Shown: positions 23,469 to 35,957 of the stretch, piece by piece
Position numbering within the stretch: the stretch's first letter is position 1
Layout of the letters: each line of letters starts with the position of its first letter
Assembly: GCA_963082975.1 (NCBI GenBank)
Contig: OY720349.1
Location: 64,354,501-64,418,500 of the forward strand
Reading direction: 5' to 3'
DNA from: Labia minor
Taxonomy: Eukaryota; Arthropoda; Insecta; Dermaptera; Spongiphoridae
Length of the DNA stretch: 64,000 nucleotides
Made by a program: the position numbers and the translations under genes
Notes under the pieces: model-generated
Seen by the model: the letters and a program-made list of their open reading frames with translations, nothing else
Databases searched by the model: none
Told to the model about the DNA's origin: nothing

Positions 23469-24537
23469 TTAAACCTAATTTTTAATATACTATATAATAA
23501 AAACGAAAATTATATCATCATAATACTTATTCATTATTAATTAGTAGTGCATGTAAATTACAATTTTTTTTTTTAAATTTTAATTTTTCTAATTTTTTTT
23601 TTTATTTTTAATTTTATTATGATGGTTAAAAAAACAATAATTCATTCAATTTTTTAATTTATTTACTTATAATAATATTTATCAAATTTATTGTTAATCT
23701 GAGTATATGATACTTATTTATTTTTTTTTAAACCTATATCCTTTACTTCTGAGACTCATTTTTGCTTTCGATTTGTTTTTTTTTAGTTTTTTTTTTTCTT
23801 TTAGAGAGTATACATTTCTTTTTTCTATGAGAATTAAGTGTGTAATCCAATCTAATGGCATAGATATGTCGAATTTTACACTTGACAACAACAACATCCG
23901 CTAATAATACACTTAACCGAAACCCCAAACCTCACACGACGTTCTAACCCCAAAGGACAAGGACAGCTGAGTATGAATCGGTGTATTGCTGCTATTGATT
24001 AGCAAGTAACGATGTTTCGTACAAACAGCCATTTTCTTTCACCCTCGCTTTTCCCTCCCGACCGTTTTCTTTTCTAGTTTGTTCCTCATGAGAAAATCAA
24101 CTTTACTTATCATGATTAATATATAAATTATTCAGTCTAGATTAGAGGGAAAGAGAGAGCGATATTCTACAAAAGAATGAAAGAACTTTTTAGGTAACAT
24201 ACAGGTCAAAATATAAACAGAAATATTTTACTATGTTAAATAAATTAACGAAAAAATAAAAATAAATGAAATTAATTCAAAAATAAATTGTATCGCTGAA
24301 TAATATTAAATAACATATATTTAATAAAAATATTAAAATTGTTATATGCATAAATGTAGAGTGATTTCTTTTAAATTAATATTTCATTATTCATTATTAT
24401 TCCGTGTAAATATTAATAAAATTTATTGGCTATTGGGTTTTAACCCTAAATGCATTTATTTTTATAATATTTTTATCTTTATTTTTCGGACACAGAGGAA
24501 AACAAATCAAAACGTTGTAGGTAATAACGCTCTTCCG
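23469..24537. other. AT-rich non-coding sequence
   Basis: No gene is seen; long T-runs lie at about 23563-23605 and 23775-23800. Confidence 0.5.
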
Positions 24538-24710
24538 GTTGAGCAACATTTCTCAAACGTTGTCTACATACACACACACACACAGAGAGAGACATTTTTC
24601 TCAACCTTAGTGAAAATAACTAAGGGACCTTGAAAACGTATAAAAACATCAAAATCTCAACACCGAAAATTTTCGTGATCGCAATACTATCTCTGGCGAG
24701 ATAGTAAAAT
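24538..24710 (+). repeat. ~150-bp dispersed repeat ending in a hairpin, copy 2
   Basis: This is the direct-orientation relative of 21195-21352, with a longer (CA)n run, the same agacatttttctcaacctta core and the identical hairpin CTATCTC-TGGC-GAGATAG (24687-24704). After the hairpin the two copies share only a few A-rich bases. Confidence 0.7.
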
Positions 24711-25959
24711 ATAGTGAGTCCGAAACAAGAGTTTAGAAAATGAAAAAAAAAATTCACTGGAATTTCAAACATCTACTCCTATAATATATAAACAAGGTTT
24801 TATGAGATGCTACTTTAACCGTATTCAAATGTTAAAAACCACAAGTGGTTGGATCGGATATAAAAACAATGAACAATTTAAGTAATATTCGCACAAAATA
24901 TACACAAGAAGTGAATAAAATTACTATTAAGTAAAATTAAGACAAGGAACATAAAATAACTAATTTTGATTACGTGAGCAGGGTGGATTTCGTTTCAGAG
25001 TTCAGTAAGTGATAAATTATATTTTTCTTTATTTTATTAAATTAGGTCTATTTATAGTATTTTTTAATTATAAAAATGCATTGATTGCATTTTAATAACG
25101 TGTATAGTAAAATAAATAAATATTTAATGAAGAGAAAATAAGAATATATTTTTTTAAATTTTTTAAAAATATCATATTAATGTATAAAATAATGCCTCAT
25201 ATATTTTATATAGATCCTTAACAAAAGTAGAACTTATTTAAAGTTACTCCAATTATATTAAAGAAAAAAAATATAAAATAAAATTTTCCAATTCCAAAAG
25301 ACAGATTTAATTTAAAAGTTAACCATGTATGCATTTAGATCGTTTTTCTTATAAAATTTCAATTTTTCTTAGGTAGGTAGTAAATTAAAAATGGACCTCG
25401 GGTTTCAACACAAAAAATAAAAAAATAACGTAATCTTGTAAATAAAATATCCCAGTTTGTAAGATGAGTTATTCTAACTTCATGTATTTATCTTTAAAAT
25501 TAATTGAGATATTCATATTTTGAGAATATAAAAAAATTATTTCTAAAATACATATCCATGAAATCAAAAATTGAAAATTATCAATTTTTTTTTTTTTTTT
25601 TGTAAATTTATAATGATATGAAAACAATTTAATTTCAATTTTAATACCAAAACAATAAATGATATTTTAAAAAAAAATCCTCTTTTTTTCTCCGCTATAT
25701 AATATATTATAATGAAAAAGGAAATAAATTTATTATCTACTTAATTACTTAGACACATTTAGGCGTTATTAACTAATAAATCACTTGATGCCATTTTTTC
25801 AAATTTATATCTACTCACCCTTTAACTCATTCACTTGTGTGTATGTATGTGTGTTTGGGATTTATAGCGCCTGCCTGTTGGAGTAATTAGCAAAAAGGGA
25901 ATGTAATGTGCCCCCCCGAGAGCCTAATTATAAACCTCTTTTTTTTCTCTTTCCGACAG
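24711..25959. other. AT-rich sequence, probably intron upstream of the Ig exon
   Basis: It is non-coding and ends in a T/C-rich tract and AG that form the splice acceptor of the following exon. Confidence 0.5.
25940..25959 (+). promoter_or_regulatory. Splice acceptor of the Ig exon
   Basis: A pyrimidine-rich tract ends in gacag, and coding similarity starts directly after it. Confidence 0.8.
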
Positions 25960-26089
25960 GGACGGTGCAGCAAGTGCAGGCCGTGGTCAAGGGCACCGCC
26001 TTGTTGCCCTGCGATTTGACACCACCCAACGCCAATGATAGCGTCATTCTCGTCATTTGGTACAAAAACGGCATGGAACCTATCTACAG
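25960..26089 (+). CDS. Internal exon of an Ig-domain cell-surface protein, Sidestep-like
   Basis: A cctcttttttttctctttcc tract and gacag precede the exon, and gtaatt follows it, so it is a well-framed internal exon of 130 bp (2 + 42 codons + 2). It encodes the front half of an Ig V-set domain: VVKGTALLPCDLTPP, with the B-strand cysteine at residue 17 of the exon, then VILVIWYKNGMEPIY, with the core tryptophan at residue 33. The order G-x-x-(A)-x-L-P-C ... V-x-W-(Y/F)-(K/R) ... G-x-E-P-I-Y is typical of the first Ig domain of Sidestep (Side) proteins, arthropod transmembrane receptors that pair with Beaten path proteins in axon guidance. The last codon is split (AG|N), so the next residue is Ser or Arg; Side proteins usually have Ser here. 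The exon is distinctly GC-rich (gccgtggtcaagggcaccgc) against AT-rich surroundings, as expected of coding sequence under selection. Other arthropod Ig receptors remain possible. The upstream intron is phase 1 and the downstream intron phase 2. Confidence 0.85.
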
Positions 26090-26095
26090 GTAATT
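26090..26095 (+). promoter_or_regulatory. Splice donor of the Ig exon
   Basis: The sequence is cag|gtaatt, with an in-frame stop (taa) directly across the junction, so reading through is not possible without splicing. Confidence 0.8.
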
Positions 26096-29000
26096 CTAGT
26101 TCTTGTCACACTGTTAGTTTTTTTCTCATCTCAACACATCCCCTTCAAAATGAAAACTCAAATAATTTCATATTCAGTTCGATTCAATTTAATTTTTTTT
26201 TTTTTTATTTCAAATGGTCAAATCTATTTTGATATAAGAATTATTTGAAATTAATTTTATTTTAAGAATACATGATATCCTTACTTAAAAATTGATCATG
26301 TGTCAACCGAGCCAAAAATATTTAGGCAGTATTTCAAAATCAATATTTGTGGATAAAAAAAACGATTGGGATATTTTAACTTGGAATTTCAGAATATTTA
26401 TGCATTTCTAAAATCTAGAAAATTAATTAGGGACAAATGGGAGGAAAAATTAACAAAATCCTAATTATTTCGGATATTATTCAAAGACAAGTCTGAAGAA
26501 AGTATATCAAACTACTATTTATAAATAATACGAGTATTTATATAATTACAAAAATTTTATCATTTTTGAAAATCAATCAGATGGCAGCACCTATTAGAAA
26601 TCCCTTTGCTCTAGTATATAAGCACGTAAAAGATGATCTATTTTGTCAACGCATTAAATATTTTTAACGATTTAAAATTATAAACTTGTATTTATTGTAA
26701 ATAATCAAACATTCCTTTATTTATTTATATTATTATTATTAATGTTATTAGTATTATTATTCCATATTAGAACTCATAAATTGACCTTCAAAGGCTCAAT
26801 TTTTAGCAAAATCCTTTAATAATTGTAATTATTAATGAAAAAAAATTATAATATTGATTTTTAATATATATAACGATATGTTTTTGCTTAGAAAACCCCA
26901 CCTCAACTTTATAATGACAAAAATCTAAAATATAATATTATTTATTTATATATTATTTTCTTAAGTCCTCGTATTTTGTTTATCTTGAAAACAATTTGGC
27001 ACCCTTCTTCGGATGACGTCCGGGAAATGATAGGCTCTCTTCCCATCCCCTAACCCTCTCGTTTTACCATTGAATATGTAAAAGTTATGTACAGTATATA
27101 TATTAAACATCATAATATATATATATATATAAGTGTTATTTTAAATAGATATTCTAAGATTTTTTTTTTAATGGGTATCTACAATATAATTATTTATTAT
27201 TTAGGAAATTATTTGATGTCAATATTAATACTATTATTATTATTGTTCAAATGTCAATGGGTAAAAGCTTAAGCACATTTCAACAACTCAGTCTTAACTA
27301 TTTATAACATTATCAATTTAATTGATCATCAATAACATAAAAATATAAAAACAAACCCCATAAGAAATAATTTAAAAACCCTTTATCATGTTTTATTATA
27401 TAAGAGAACCTTTTCAGAGAATTTCTAAATCAATATTTTTCTGGACTGTTTATTTTATTTTCAAATCAATTAAATTGCACGATTGTATAATTTTTCATGA
27501 AAATAAATATTTCTATATTGAAATGAAAATAATAAAAAACATTCTCATGTTTATTCTCGCTTATTATTTTAAATCTATTTTTGAAAAACCTAAAATAAAA
27601 ACATATTTATTTTAAATTATATTTTAAAATAGTATTTATTATATAAGACCTCCTTATCTATTTTATTCATCTCTATATATCTATATTTATCTTTTATATG
27701 TTTTCTTACAATAATTTTAATATTTCAATTAAAATAACACGAATCACGATATGGAAAGTTAGTCCTACTTCACCATATTAAAAATAAATATTATTTTATT
27801 GATTATGAATACTTTTATTTTTTTTTTATTTCTCATCAAAATAAAATAATATAAATATAAATATATATATATAATTTCCATTTTAATATTCATATAAAAT
27901 GTTTTATTAATTTTATATAGATAAATAAATATTAAAAATAAATAAATAAAATAACAAACAAATATTGAATTCATTCATTTATAAAAGAAGAAAATATAAA
28001 AAGATATTTTGTATATACAATTTTTTTGAGAATTTAAAATCACTATATTTGTCTTTTTATTCGAAATTTACAAAATCTTATACTGATCCTGAAAATAGTT
28101 TATAATTCAAGTTGTGAGTTTACACTTTCTATAATTTAAAATTTTAATTATAATTAAAATTTATTTTTTATTCTAATTCGTTAAATGATTAAATATTAAA
28201 TGATAAGTAATTTTTTTTATTGTAACGAATATTAAATAAAATACTTATATATTATTATAGTTTAAAATGATTCATATACAAATATTATTTCGATTCGAAT
28301 ACATGAATTGTATACAGTTTACAATTGTATTTAAAATTGATAATATATTTATATTACCATATATTTTGCGCTAGATGCAAAAATCCTTAGTAAAATTAAC
28401 TTAAAGATTGTAATGCTTATTGCAAAAAATAATAAAAACTGAAAATTACGAATTAAACCTCAAAGTTACGAACCCGTACATGCGTTGATGTCCAAAAGGG
28501 ATATCCCTGATTCATTAATAAAAATTTTTGAATGAAAATAACTAAACTAACGGACTAAATTCGATTTAATATCTTTCCTAGTATCATTGAATGAATGAAT
28601 TAAAAATGGGACAGGATAAATTGAATTCCATCCCATGTGACTCAAACTAGTCTTCTTCAAAATAAAATAGTTCTATAAATTCGCAGTCATTCATTAATAC
28701 CTACAAAAAAAAATTTAAAGTACTCATTAAATAGTAAATATAATTATTTTGCCTATTGCTCATGTGTGTGTGATTTATTTTATAACAATAAATCCTAAAC
28801 TGTTGAATTTACCCAATAAATTTAATTTCATAAAATCAGTAGGCAATAGTATTATGAAATATCAGTTCTAAATTTAATTAATACATTAGTTTAAAAATGT
28901 TTGATGATTTTTTCAAATTTATTAATTATTATTAATACACAATCAAATTAACAAGCATATTGATTTTTCTAATTAAAATTGTTTTGAAGAGTAGTAAAAA

Positions 29001-29419
29001 ATTAAAAAGATTTAGAGAAATTAAAAAAGAATCTAAATGAAAATGTAGAATAGATTAAAAATGAAATCGGCTCTTGACGTGTAAATGTGTCTTTGCGTGA
29101 TGTGAAACGATCGACTGTTCTACTCCTGGTTCGTGGAAAATCTTGATATATATTTTGTGTAATATACTATATATACGCGCGCGTATATACTAAAGCACCT
29201 TAGCTTTTTCTATATTAGTATCAGTCATTAAATTATGGATTTCCAATAATTGTAAATTCATAAATAGATAAATCACATGTAAATGATAATTGATGTAGTT
29301 TCCTTAATGTATTACCATGACTAATTACATATACTATAGGGATGAGGTACAAAATAAAGGACTCTTACAGTCAATTGAGTATCGATGGATTGCAATTAGT
29401 TTATAAAATTATATAGAAA
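26096..29419. other. AT-rich sequence, probably intron downstream of the Ig exon
   Basis: I searched for the second half of the Ig domain (a GC-rich block with a C-terminal Y-x-C motif) and saw none. A 20-bp perfect palindrome with a (CG)4 core lies at 29170-29189. Confidence 0.45.
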
Positions 29420-29636
29420 CTAGCTGCCGCTCTTCATACCTAGACAGGGGCTCCGCCCCCTGTACCCCCGAGTGGTACAAAGTTTTTGGTTGAAAGTAGT
29501 AAAAGGTTTTCATCCATTTTGTTTCAATCCGTATATTACATAAAACATTCATTTCTTTTTGTGTACTTATTTAAAATATATTTTAATTTAATCAGTAAAT
29601 TAATTATATATATTATTATTATTATTGTATATGTTA

Positions 29637-30112
29637 TATCTATCTATCTATGTGACTCAAAGATACTCGAAAGTTCTTGGCCGCAACAACTACATTTCTC
29701 CAAGTGACCCTATCCTGAGCACTTGTCCCATCTCTCTTACGTCCCTTCCTACTGGTCTTGGTCTTCCAAGCGGACGTTCCCAATCGGTCTCCCCACCATT
29801 CTAGCCACGTGCCCTGCCTATCGCAGCTTTTTCGCTTTTATAAACCTAACTATTTCTGAAGATGCATAGAGGTCATGCAATTCCTCGTTATGCAGTCTCC
29901 GCCATTCCCCGGTGACCTCATCTTTCTTTAGCCAATAAATGCTGGGAAGAATCCTAGTCTCAAATAGTGTGAATCTACTCTCATCTCCCAGGGTCATAGA
30001 CCATGCCTCCCATCCATATAATACAACAGGCAAAATAATTGTTTGTTATATATTTTAATTTTTATCCCCTTTGATAATAATTTTGATGAGATAAGCATCT
30101 TTACTTCATCAT
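29637..30112 (-). mobile_element. LINE 3' part inside Helitron
   Basis: It has the (ATAG)n tail (atctatctatctatgtgac on +), the conserved ctcgaaagttcttggccgca block and an open piece of the C-terminal region of the reverse transcriptase protein. The 5' truncation lies near 30112, in the block corresponding to acagtaaagaggcttatctc of the copy at 7873. Confidence 0.8.
29818..30045 (-). pseudogene. Reverse transcriptase C-terminal region, LINE
   Basis: The frame reads PVVLYGWEAWSMTLGDESRF, then TRILPSIYWLKKDEVTGEWR, RLHNEELHDLY and IKAKKLR, which then breaks. This is the region after the polymerase domain of a common arthropod non-LTR family (PVVLYGCETW ... ER ... IYGP ... EWRRRHNEELY). It lies beyond the catalytic core, so it has no activity alone. 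It is the best-preserved protein piece of this LINE family in the window. Confidence 0.85.
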
Positions 30113-30692
30113 ATTAATCATTTATTAATTTTTTTAGATCATAGTTAATTTCCTCACTTAAAAGAAACTTATCTAATTATGTGGTGCTGAGTCTATAAAA
30201 TAGTTATTTTCCGGACAGACAGACATGAAAAATTCTAAAGTCACTTTTGGATTCTACAGGTCATGAAACGCGAAGATATGCAAAAAAATTTTAAATTCTA
30301 AGTAATGTGCAGATAAAAACCTTTTTATATATATAGATATAGTAAATATATATATGTATATATATATATATATTTAATTAGAAAAAAATAAAACTATCAT
30401 ACTATTAAAACTGTAATAAAATTAAATGGTTTTGAATATTTTCTTTATTACTAAACATAATTCAAGAATTTTTTAATTAAAATAAAATCAATAATTATTA
30501 ATTTAGAATTTATAGATATAAATATGAAACCTTGATAAGCTATAAATCACCAATATTTCACCATATGTTTTTATTAAAAATATTTAAAAATTATTCTTTT
30601 TCTTTAAATTATATAGGTTTTGATAAATTTCTTATACACATTCATTATAGACATTCAATTAGTTTATTAATTTTATATAACTATATATATTA

Positions 30693-31006
30693 TAAAAAAA
30701 ATTTTCCAAGAAGTTTTCACGTTTACTGAGACTTGATTCTCGACGTTTCGGCGACCATTTTGGTGCCATTTTCAAGAGCGTTAGAAAATGGGAATTTTGC
30801 GGTTCTGGGTCTTAGTCTGAGTTAGAGTAGGAATTTGGATTGATTGGACGAGTGAAGTTTGAATTGCAATGGTAAGAGGCTCCGATATCCCGGAGACCCA
30901 CAATCCCAAAATTGTATTTTCCTAATTCTCTTGCAAATGACGCCAAACGGCGAAACGACCAGAAACAAGTCTCGGCAAACGAAAAAACTTCTTGTAATAA
31001 AAATTT
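30693..31006. mobile_element. Fold-back element 1 with GACGTTTCGGC motif
   Basis: The left arm (30693-30780: ttccaagaagttttcacg ... cgacgtttcggc ... cattttcaagagcg) is repeated in inverted form at 30928-31006 (ctcttgcaaatgacgccaaa ... gaaacgacc ... caagtctcggcaaacg ... aaaacttcttg) with moderate divergence. The spacer is about 150 bp. A CGAAACGTCGAGAATC-type motif is familiar from terminal regions of Penelope-like elements, but no reverse transcriptase is present. A relative lies at 32101-32286. Confidence 0.55.
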
Positions 31007-32100
31007 CCACAGAAGCCTAAACCAATATATATATATAGGTATAAGCATTTATTTAAAAATTTTTATTTATCCAGAAATAAATTAGTTTAAGATGAATTAT
31101 AGTTCATATTGTATTAATATTTGTATTGTTATCTATTAAGAATCTAAAGTAGCTGATTTTAGAGTACAGATATCCAATTTTATTCTAAATGGAGCATCTT
31201 GTTTTATTATTAGAAAAATTCTCGGTCTTTACTGGAATCAAATTCCTGTTCAACTTAATTCTCTATTTATTTTCTTTAATTTAAAATAAAAATGTTAATT
31301 ATTTATTATTATTATTATATTATTATTATATTTTCTATGATAGATCATATTTTTTGATTGATGTATTAGAAAGATGAAAAGAACGAATGTTAGACTGCAC
31401 CTCTCCCCCCACCTCCTGTCTTTTTAAAGCCGTCTAACTCCTTCACCCTTCCTTCTTCAAACACATCTACACACCGACACACTTACACTTTCAGTTGAGC
31501 TTGCTTGCTGCTGCCTTTATACACTGTCATGAATTTTGATATGCATTATAGCGTTCTGCATACCAAATGCTTGTGACAAGCATTCAGAAACCTTCCCACC
31601 TCCCATCACCCAACCATACCAAAACCCAAACCAACCCCTTTCGATCTCCACTTTGCTTCCAGTGACTTGCTGCCGCGGGAACAACGCTTTACTAAAGAAC
31701 GAAAAAGTTTTCTAAGTCAATGTATTTATTCATAGCTAGATATATATATATATATTTTAATATATAATAGAAATTTGAATTTCCCTTAAATAAATATCTA
31801 TTTTGTTACATAATTTTTATAAACATGTATTATATATTTTCATAAATTCCTTTGTGAAGGTTCATTTTTAGTAAAAATAACAAACTATAATAACAAAAAA
31901 TAAGATCTTAAGAAAAATTTTAAGAGTTGTTTAAAATTAATCTTATTTTGTATTTAATTGTAGAAATTTATGAAATCAGAAATTGATTCATTAAATGACA
32001 GACAAAAAATAATAATGTTTATAATTATATAACTAAATTTATTGATTCTTAAAAAAAATAATATATAAATTATAAATACAACTTATAAATCACTAAATTT
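31007..32100. other. Non-coding sequence
   Basis: It includes a less AT-rich patch at 31380-31690 without coding signal and a short (TA)n run near 31741. Confidence 0.5.
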
Positions 32101-32286
32101 TCGGGTTATTTTCATTACATCAAATTGTGATATTTGGGTCTCGACGTTTCGGCACATGTTTTGGCATCATTTTCAAGACATTTTTTTAGGACGGAATTTC
32201 CCTAATATAAACCCTCTTGAAAATGGCTTCAAAGTGAGTGCCGAAATGTCGGAATCCAAATCTCACAATTAATCATGAAAAAACCG
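32101..32286. mobile_element. Fold-back element 2 with GACGTTTCGGC motif
   Basis: The left arm (32101-32178: aaattgtgatatttgggtct, cgacgtttcggc, tggcatcattttcaaga) pairs with the right arm (32215-32286: cttgaaaatggcttc, gtgccgaaatgtcgg, aatccaaatctcacaatt, aaccgga). The spacer is about 36 bp. The arms share the core of element 1 but have different outer sequences. It is non-coding. Confidence 0.6.
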
Positions 32287-33635
32287 GAAATAATTTCTGA
32301 TAATTGTTAAAAGTTTCAGGGAAACCCAAATGAATATATATATATATATATATACTTATAGAATATTATAAATTAACTTTAGAATTATAAATGTAATAAT
32401 GTAATTTATTTCAATTAATTGATACAATTTATAAATTGCTTTAACATTTTTTCAAATATTTATATTTATTTTAATATAATATACAATAAATTATAATATC
32501 CACTTGGTGATGACTTGAGATTAAAACCTCACTAATTTCGAAATATATAATTTAAATGAATTCTGATTTAATAATGGCTTTTTGTTACCAATGTCCATTA
32601 TAATTATAATAATTTTATATGTATGTCTATATCTCATATTTTAAACAAAACTTGACTGACAGAAACAAATGAAGAATTTCCAACTATCAATGAAAATTTA
32701 TTTAATCCAACAATAATAAGACCCATTCATCTCCAACTCTAGTATTCTCAATTTTTCATGCTTGTAAGCCTAGTCGCTATTGTAAATTGTTTTAGTGATG
32801 AATACTTCTCTCTTCCCCCCCTATATATATATATATATATATATATATGTTTATGCAGGTGAATAATTTATGAATACAAATGACGCTCTTTAATAATTCA
32901 CAGTCTATTAAAGTAAATAGTAGTCAGAATAGTTGAACTAATTGTCTACAATTTAATCGGACAGTTAGCAAATTTCTACCAACTATCAGGAGCGTTGAAG
33001 TGGAGCGGAGGTGTTAAGGGGTTGGCCAGGAGTGTGTTGGTGGTGGTTAGTTGGAGTTTGACTTGCTCTAATCGCTCGCCTGTTTGTTGTCGGGTGCAAA
33101 TCCTTAACCATTTACCAGAAAGTGCCCTCCCCACTTTCCTAACCCCCTTATACTACGTCATTCCCCTATATCATATAATATAACACCCCTCAAAAACAAG
33201 TGTATGTTAGAAAAGGGAAAGAAAGATGAATTTTTGAGAAAAATAAATAGAAATTATATTAAAAATCTAAAATTATAATTATATTAAATGAAAGAACGAA
33301 ATTAATTTTCATATGATAACATGAATATTTTAAAATCATGCTAATGTTTCTCTAAATCTAAAAATACTATGTTACAATTTACAATCCATCAGAGAGATTA
33401 TCTTTTTCCATTTCTTAAATATAATTGTATAAAATATTGTATAAACCTTATAACTTGCTTATATCCTAATGTCTTGTCACCATTTTAAGAATTTATTTTC
33501 ATTTATTAAAATTAAGCATCAAACCCTGAACCTCATTAAATGTAGATGAAGAAGAGACCTTCGAGTTTGACTAATTTTTGTTTTAGAAACACATAAAAAT
33601 TATATAATAATTCTATAATTATTATATAATACTTT
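32287..33635. other. Non-coding sequence with (AT)n runs
   Basis: (AT)n runs lie at about 32336-32352 and 32822-32848. The patch at 32990-33170 is less AT-rich, but I found no coding similarity there. Confidence 0.5.
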
Positions 33636-33643
33636 TTCTAAAG

Positions 33644-33963
33644 CAGAGGTTCCCAAAGTGGTCTATATCGACCCCCATGGGTCTATGATAACCTGCAAGG
33701 GGTCTACGTCAGCGAAAAAAAAATTGGGGGTCTACGATAGTGGATCTCAAGTCTATTTACTTACATTATACTATCTTACAAATCAATATGGGTCAAAAAA
33801 AAGGTAAATTGTTTTTCCGACATGGCTCTTAAAACATTTTTGATTTTTCAATAAGGCTCTAAAAAAAGGTAATATTTTTTTACAAAAAATCATTTTAGGG
33901 GGTCTACCCAAAACCTAAAACATGGCAAGGGGTCTACGACATAAACTAGTTTGGGAACCTATG
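33644..33963. mobile_element. hAT-type MITE, second family
   Basis: It starts CAGAGGTTCCCAAA and ends TTTGGGAACCTATG, inverted ends with one mismatch. The flanking 8 bp are TTCTAAAG (33636-33643) and ATCTAAAG (33964-33971), one mismatch apart. Inside, ggggtctac is repeated several times in both halves. It has no coding frame. It differs from the MITE at 6498, which carries GGTCCGCGGACC repeats. Confidence 0.8.
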
Positions 33964-33971
33964 ATCTAAAG

Positions 33972-35957
33972 AAACAAATTTGTCAATATTTCAAAATTTT
34001 CTGTGTTTGCATATTCCAAATTTGCTTGAAATGCCGCCTTTGAGCTGAATTAGAATCAAACCAAGATTTATGAACACAATTAATCTAATAATTTTTCAAA
34101 TAATCACTGAATTTTTAAAATTCGGTTTCTTATCCAAAAGTTTGCAACTGATGTAGTATCATATCCAAATATCCATAAGAAGAAATATTAGAATTATTTA
34201 AAAAAGTTATATCAAAATAAATACATACATTTTCTAGAAGATGCTTTCAATTATATTTTATTGTTCGTCCTAAGGTTATTTCTTCGGTAGTAAGTAGTTA
34301 TACTGTAAATTTTATATTTCTTTTCGTTGCTCTCTTTGACTGTAAATTAGAAAATAAAAGATGAAATTTGATGAAGTTTTAAATAAATAATAAAAACTAA
34401 ATAGATTAAATATAATTAATGTGTGGTAGAATTATATATAATACTAGATTGACTTTGAACATGTTACAATTATGTATTTTATTATTAAATAATACTAACA
34501 TTTCTATTTTGCAAAAAGACCTTGAAGTTTTATTTTAAATATGTTTCTACCCAATGAGAGAACAAAATTTCCGTTTTGAATTAAATCTTTTGCAGTTTTA
34601 TATATTTTTACTCATGTTAATTTATTGGAAAATCAATCTAGGTCAATATATAATAGATTAAAAGTTTTGTGTGAATTGGATTAAAAAATTATACATGAAT
34701 CAATTCTAATTTTATGATTATAATAAATATTTTTATTTAATTTCACTTTATATATGTATTTAATAAAAATAAAAGAACGAATATCAATAATTTAAGTCAT
34801 TTTTTTTTTTGGATTATATTTTATGATCGTTTTCATTTATAGAATTTCAATTAGTATTTAGATATTTTTTTCTTTTTTGGTACAGGAGTTGAAAAACCTT
34901 CATAAGGTACCAGTGGGAAGTGCTTAGTCTAAAGCAGAGATGCGCCCCTCCTGGTTATGTGGGATTTTTACCTCACTCACAATTCGATTTATTTATTATC
35001 TTTAATGAAATTATTTTTTAAATCACTCACATTTTAATCGATACATGAATATTTTTCTTAATTCATTTTCAAATGCTTGTAATATATATTAACTCAAATA
35101 TATTTATGTTAACTCAAAATAACTCTGCTTTGATTTCAATAGCATTTACCGAAACTTTTAAAGAAATGTCAAACCTTGCATATAACAAACAGTTTTTATA
35201 AAAAGCTGCTGTCAACCTGAGAAATTCAAACATAGTTTAAATGAACTAATGAACAAAATTAATTTAAATTATGTTTTATGATAATTACGAAGTTTAGATT
35301 TTAGATCAGTGATTCTCAAACTTAAGTTAAATTTTTGACTATTAATTAATTAAACACGAATTGTCATTTAAATTCATATCAAGTTTCATCTTTTGCATTT
35401 ATGTTAAAATGATATATAAAAATATAAAACAATAAATATTTTGTTTGACCAGAATTTTATCAAAAGAATCAAATTATAAGAGGATAAAAATAATTAAACT
35501 ATTTCATATTGAAATATGAAAAGTAATGTTTTCCCCCACTTTCAAGATGGATTTTAAATTAGTATATGTAATGATATTTAAATCAAAGAAATATAAAAAT
35601 TATTTTAGTGAAAAAAATTATACAAAAATATATTATTTTTAATTAATATTAAAAAAAAAACTCTTTAAAAATAATAATAAAAGTTGAATTTGCAATCTGT
35701 CTTAAAAAAAACTTAGAAATTCTATTAAGAAAATTTCTACCAATGTCAACAGATCTAACAGCAATCAACAATAATAAATTAAAAACTGAATTTAATTACC
35801 TTTTTTTGCAATTGAAAACGAAATATATAACAAAATATTTTAAAAATTTATAAAATGAAACAATTAATATTTTTTATTCTGAGTGAATAAATATGCTTTT
35901 AACTTTTAAAACATTTTTATAAAAAAATATATCTAATCTAATCTTATACATTATTAT
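33972..35957. other. AT-rich non-coding sequence
   Basis: Isolated hAT-like starts (cagagatgcgcccctc at 34936 and cagtgattctcaaactt at 35306) occur without visible partners. No gene is seen. Confidence 0.45.

Larger units (their letters stand above)
29420..30337 (-). mobile_element. Helitron with nested LINE
   Basis: On the - strand the 5' end reads A|TCTATATATATAAAAAGG (30337) and the 3' end is CTAG|T (29420-29423). The 3' region (gctcttcatacctagaca, then gtggtacaaagtttttgg and gttttcatccattttgtttc on +) matches the copies at 17913 and 22875. The terminal hairpin seen at 22886 is largely deleted here, but acaggggctccgccccctgt can still fold. A LINE 3' part (29637-30112), also on the - strand, splits the element. 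No helicase is left. Confidence 0.75.

Noticed and set aside
27388..27615. 75-codon frame downstream of the Ig exon
   Set aside because: Phe/Ile/Lys/Tyr composition matches random AT-rich DNA, and there is no Ig motif or splice framing.
34920..34960. hAT-like start cagagatgcgcccctc
   Set aside because: No inverted partner or 8-bp duplication was found.
35306..35325. hAT-like start cagtgattctcaaactt
   Set aside because: It is a single end only, with no partner within a kilobase.
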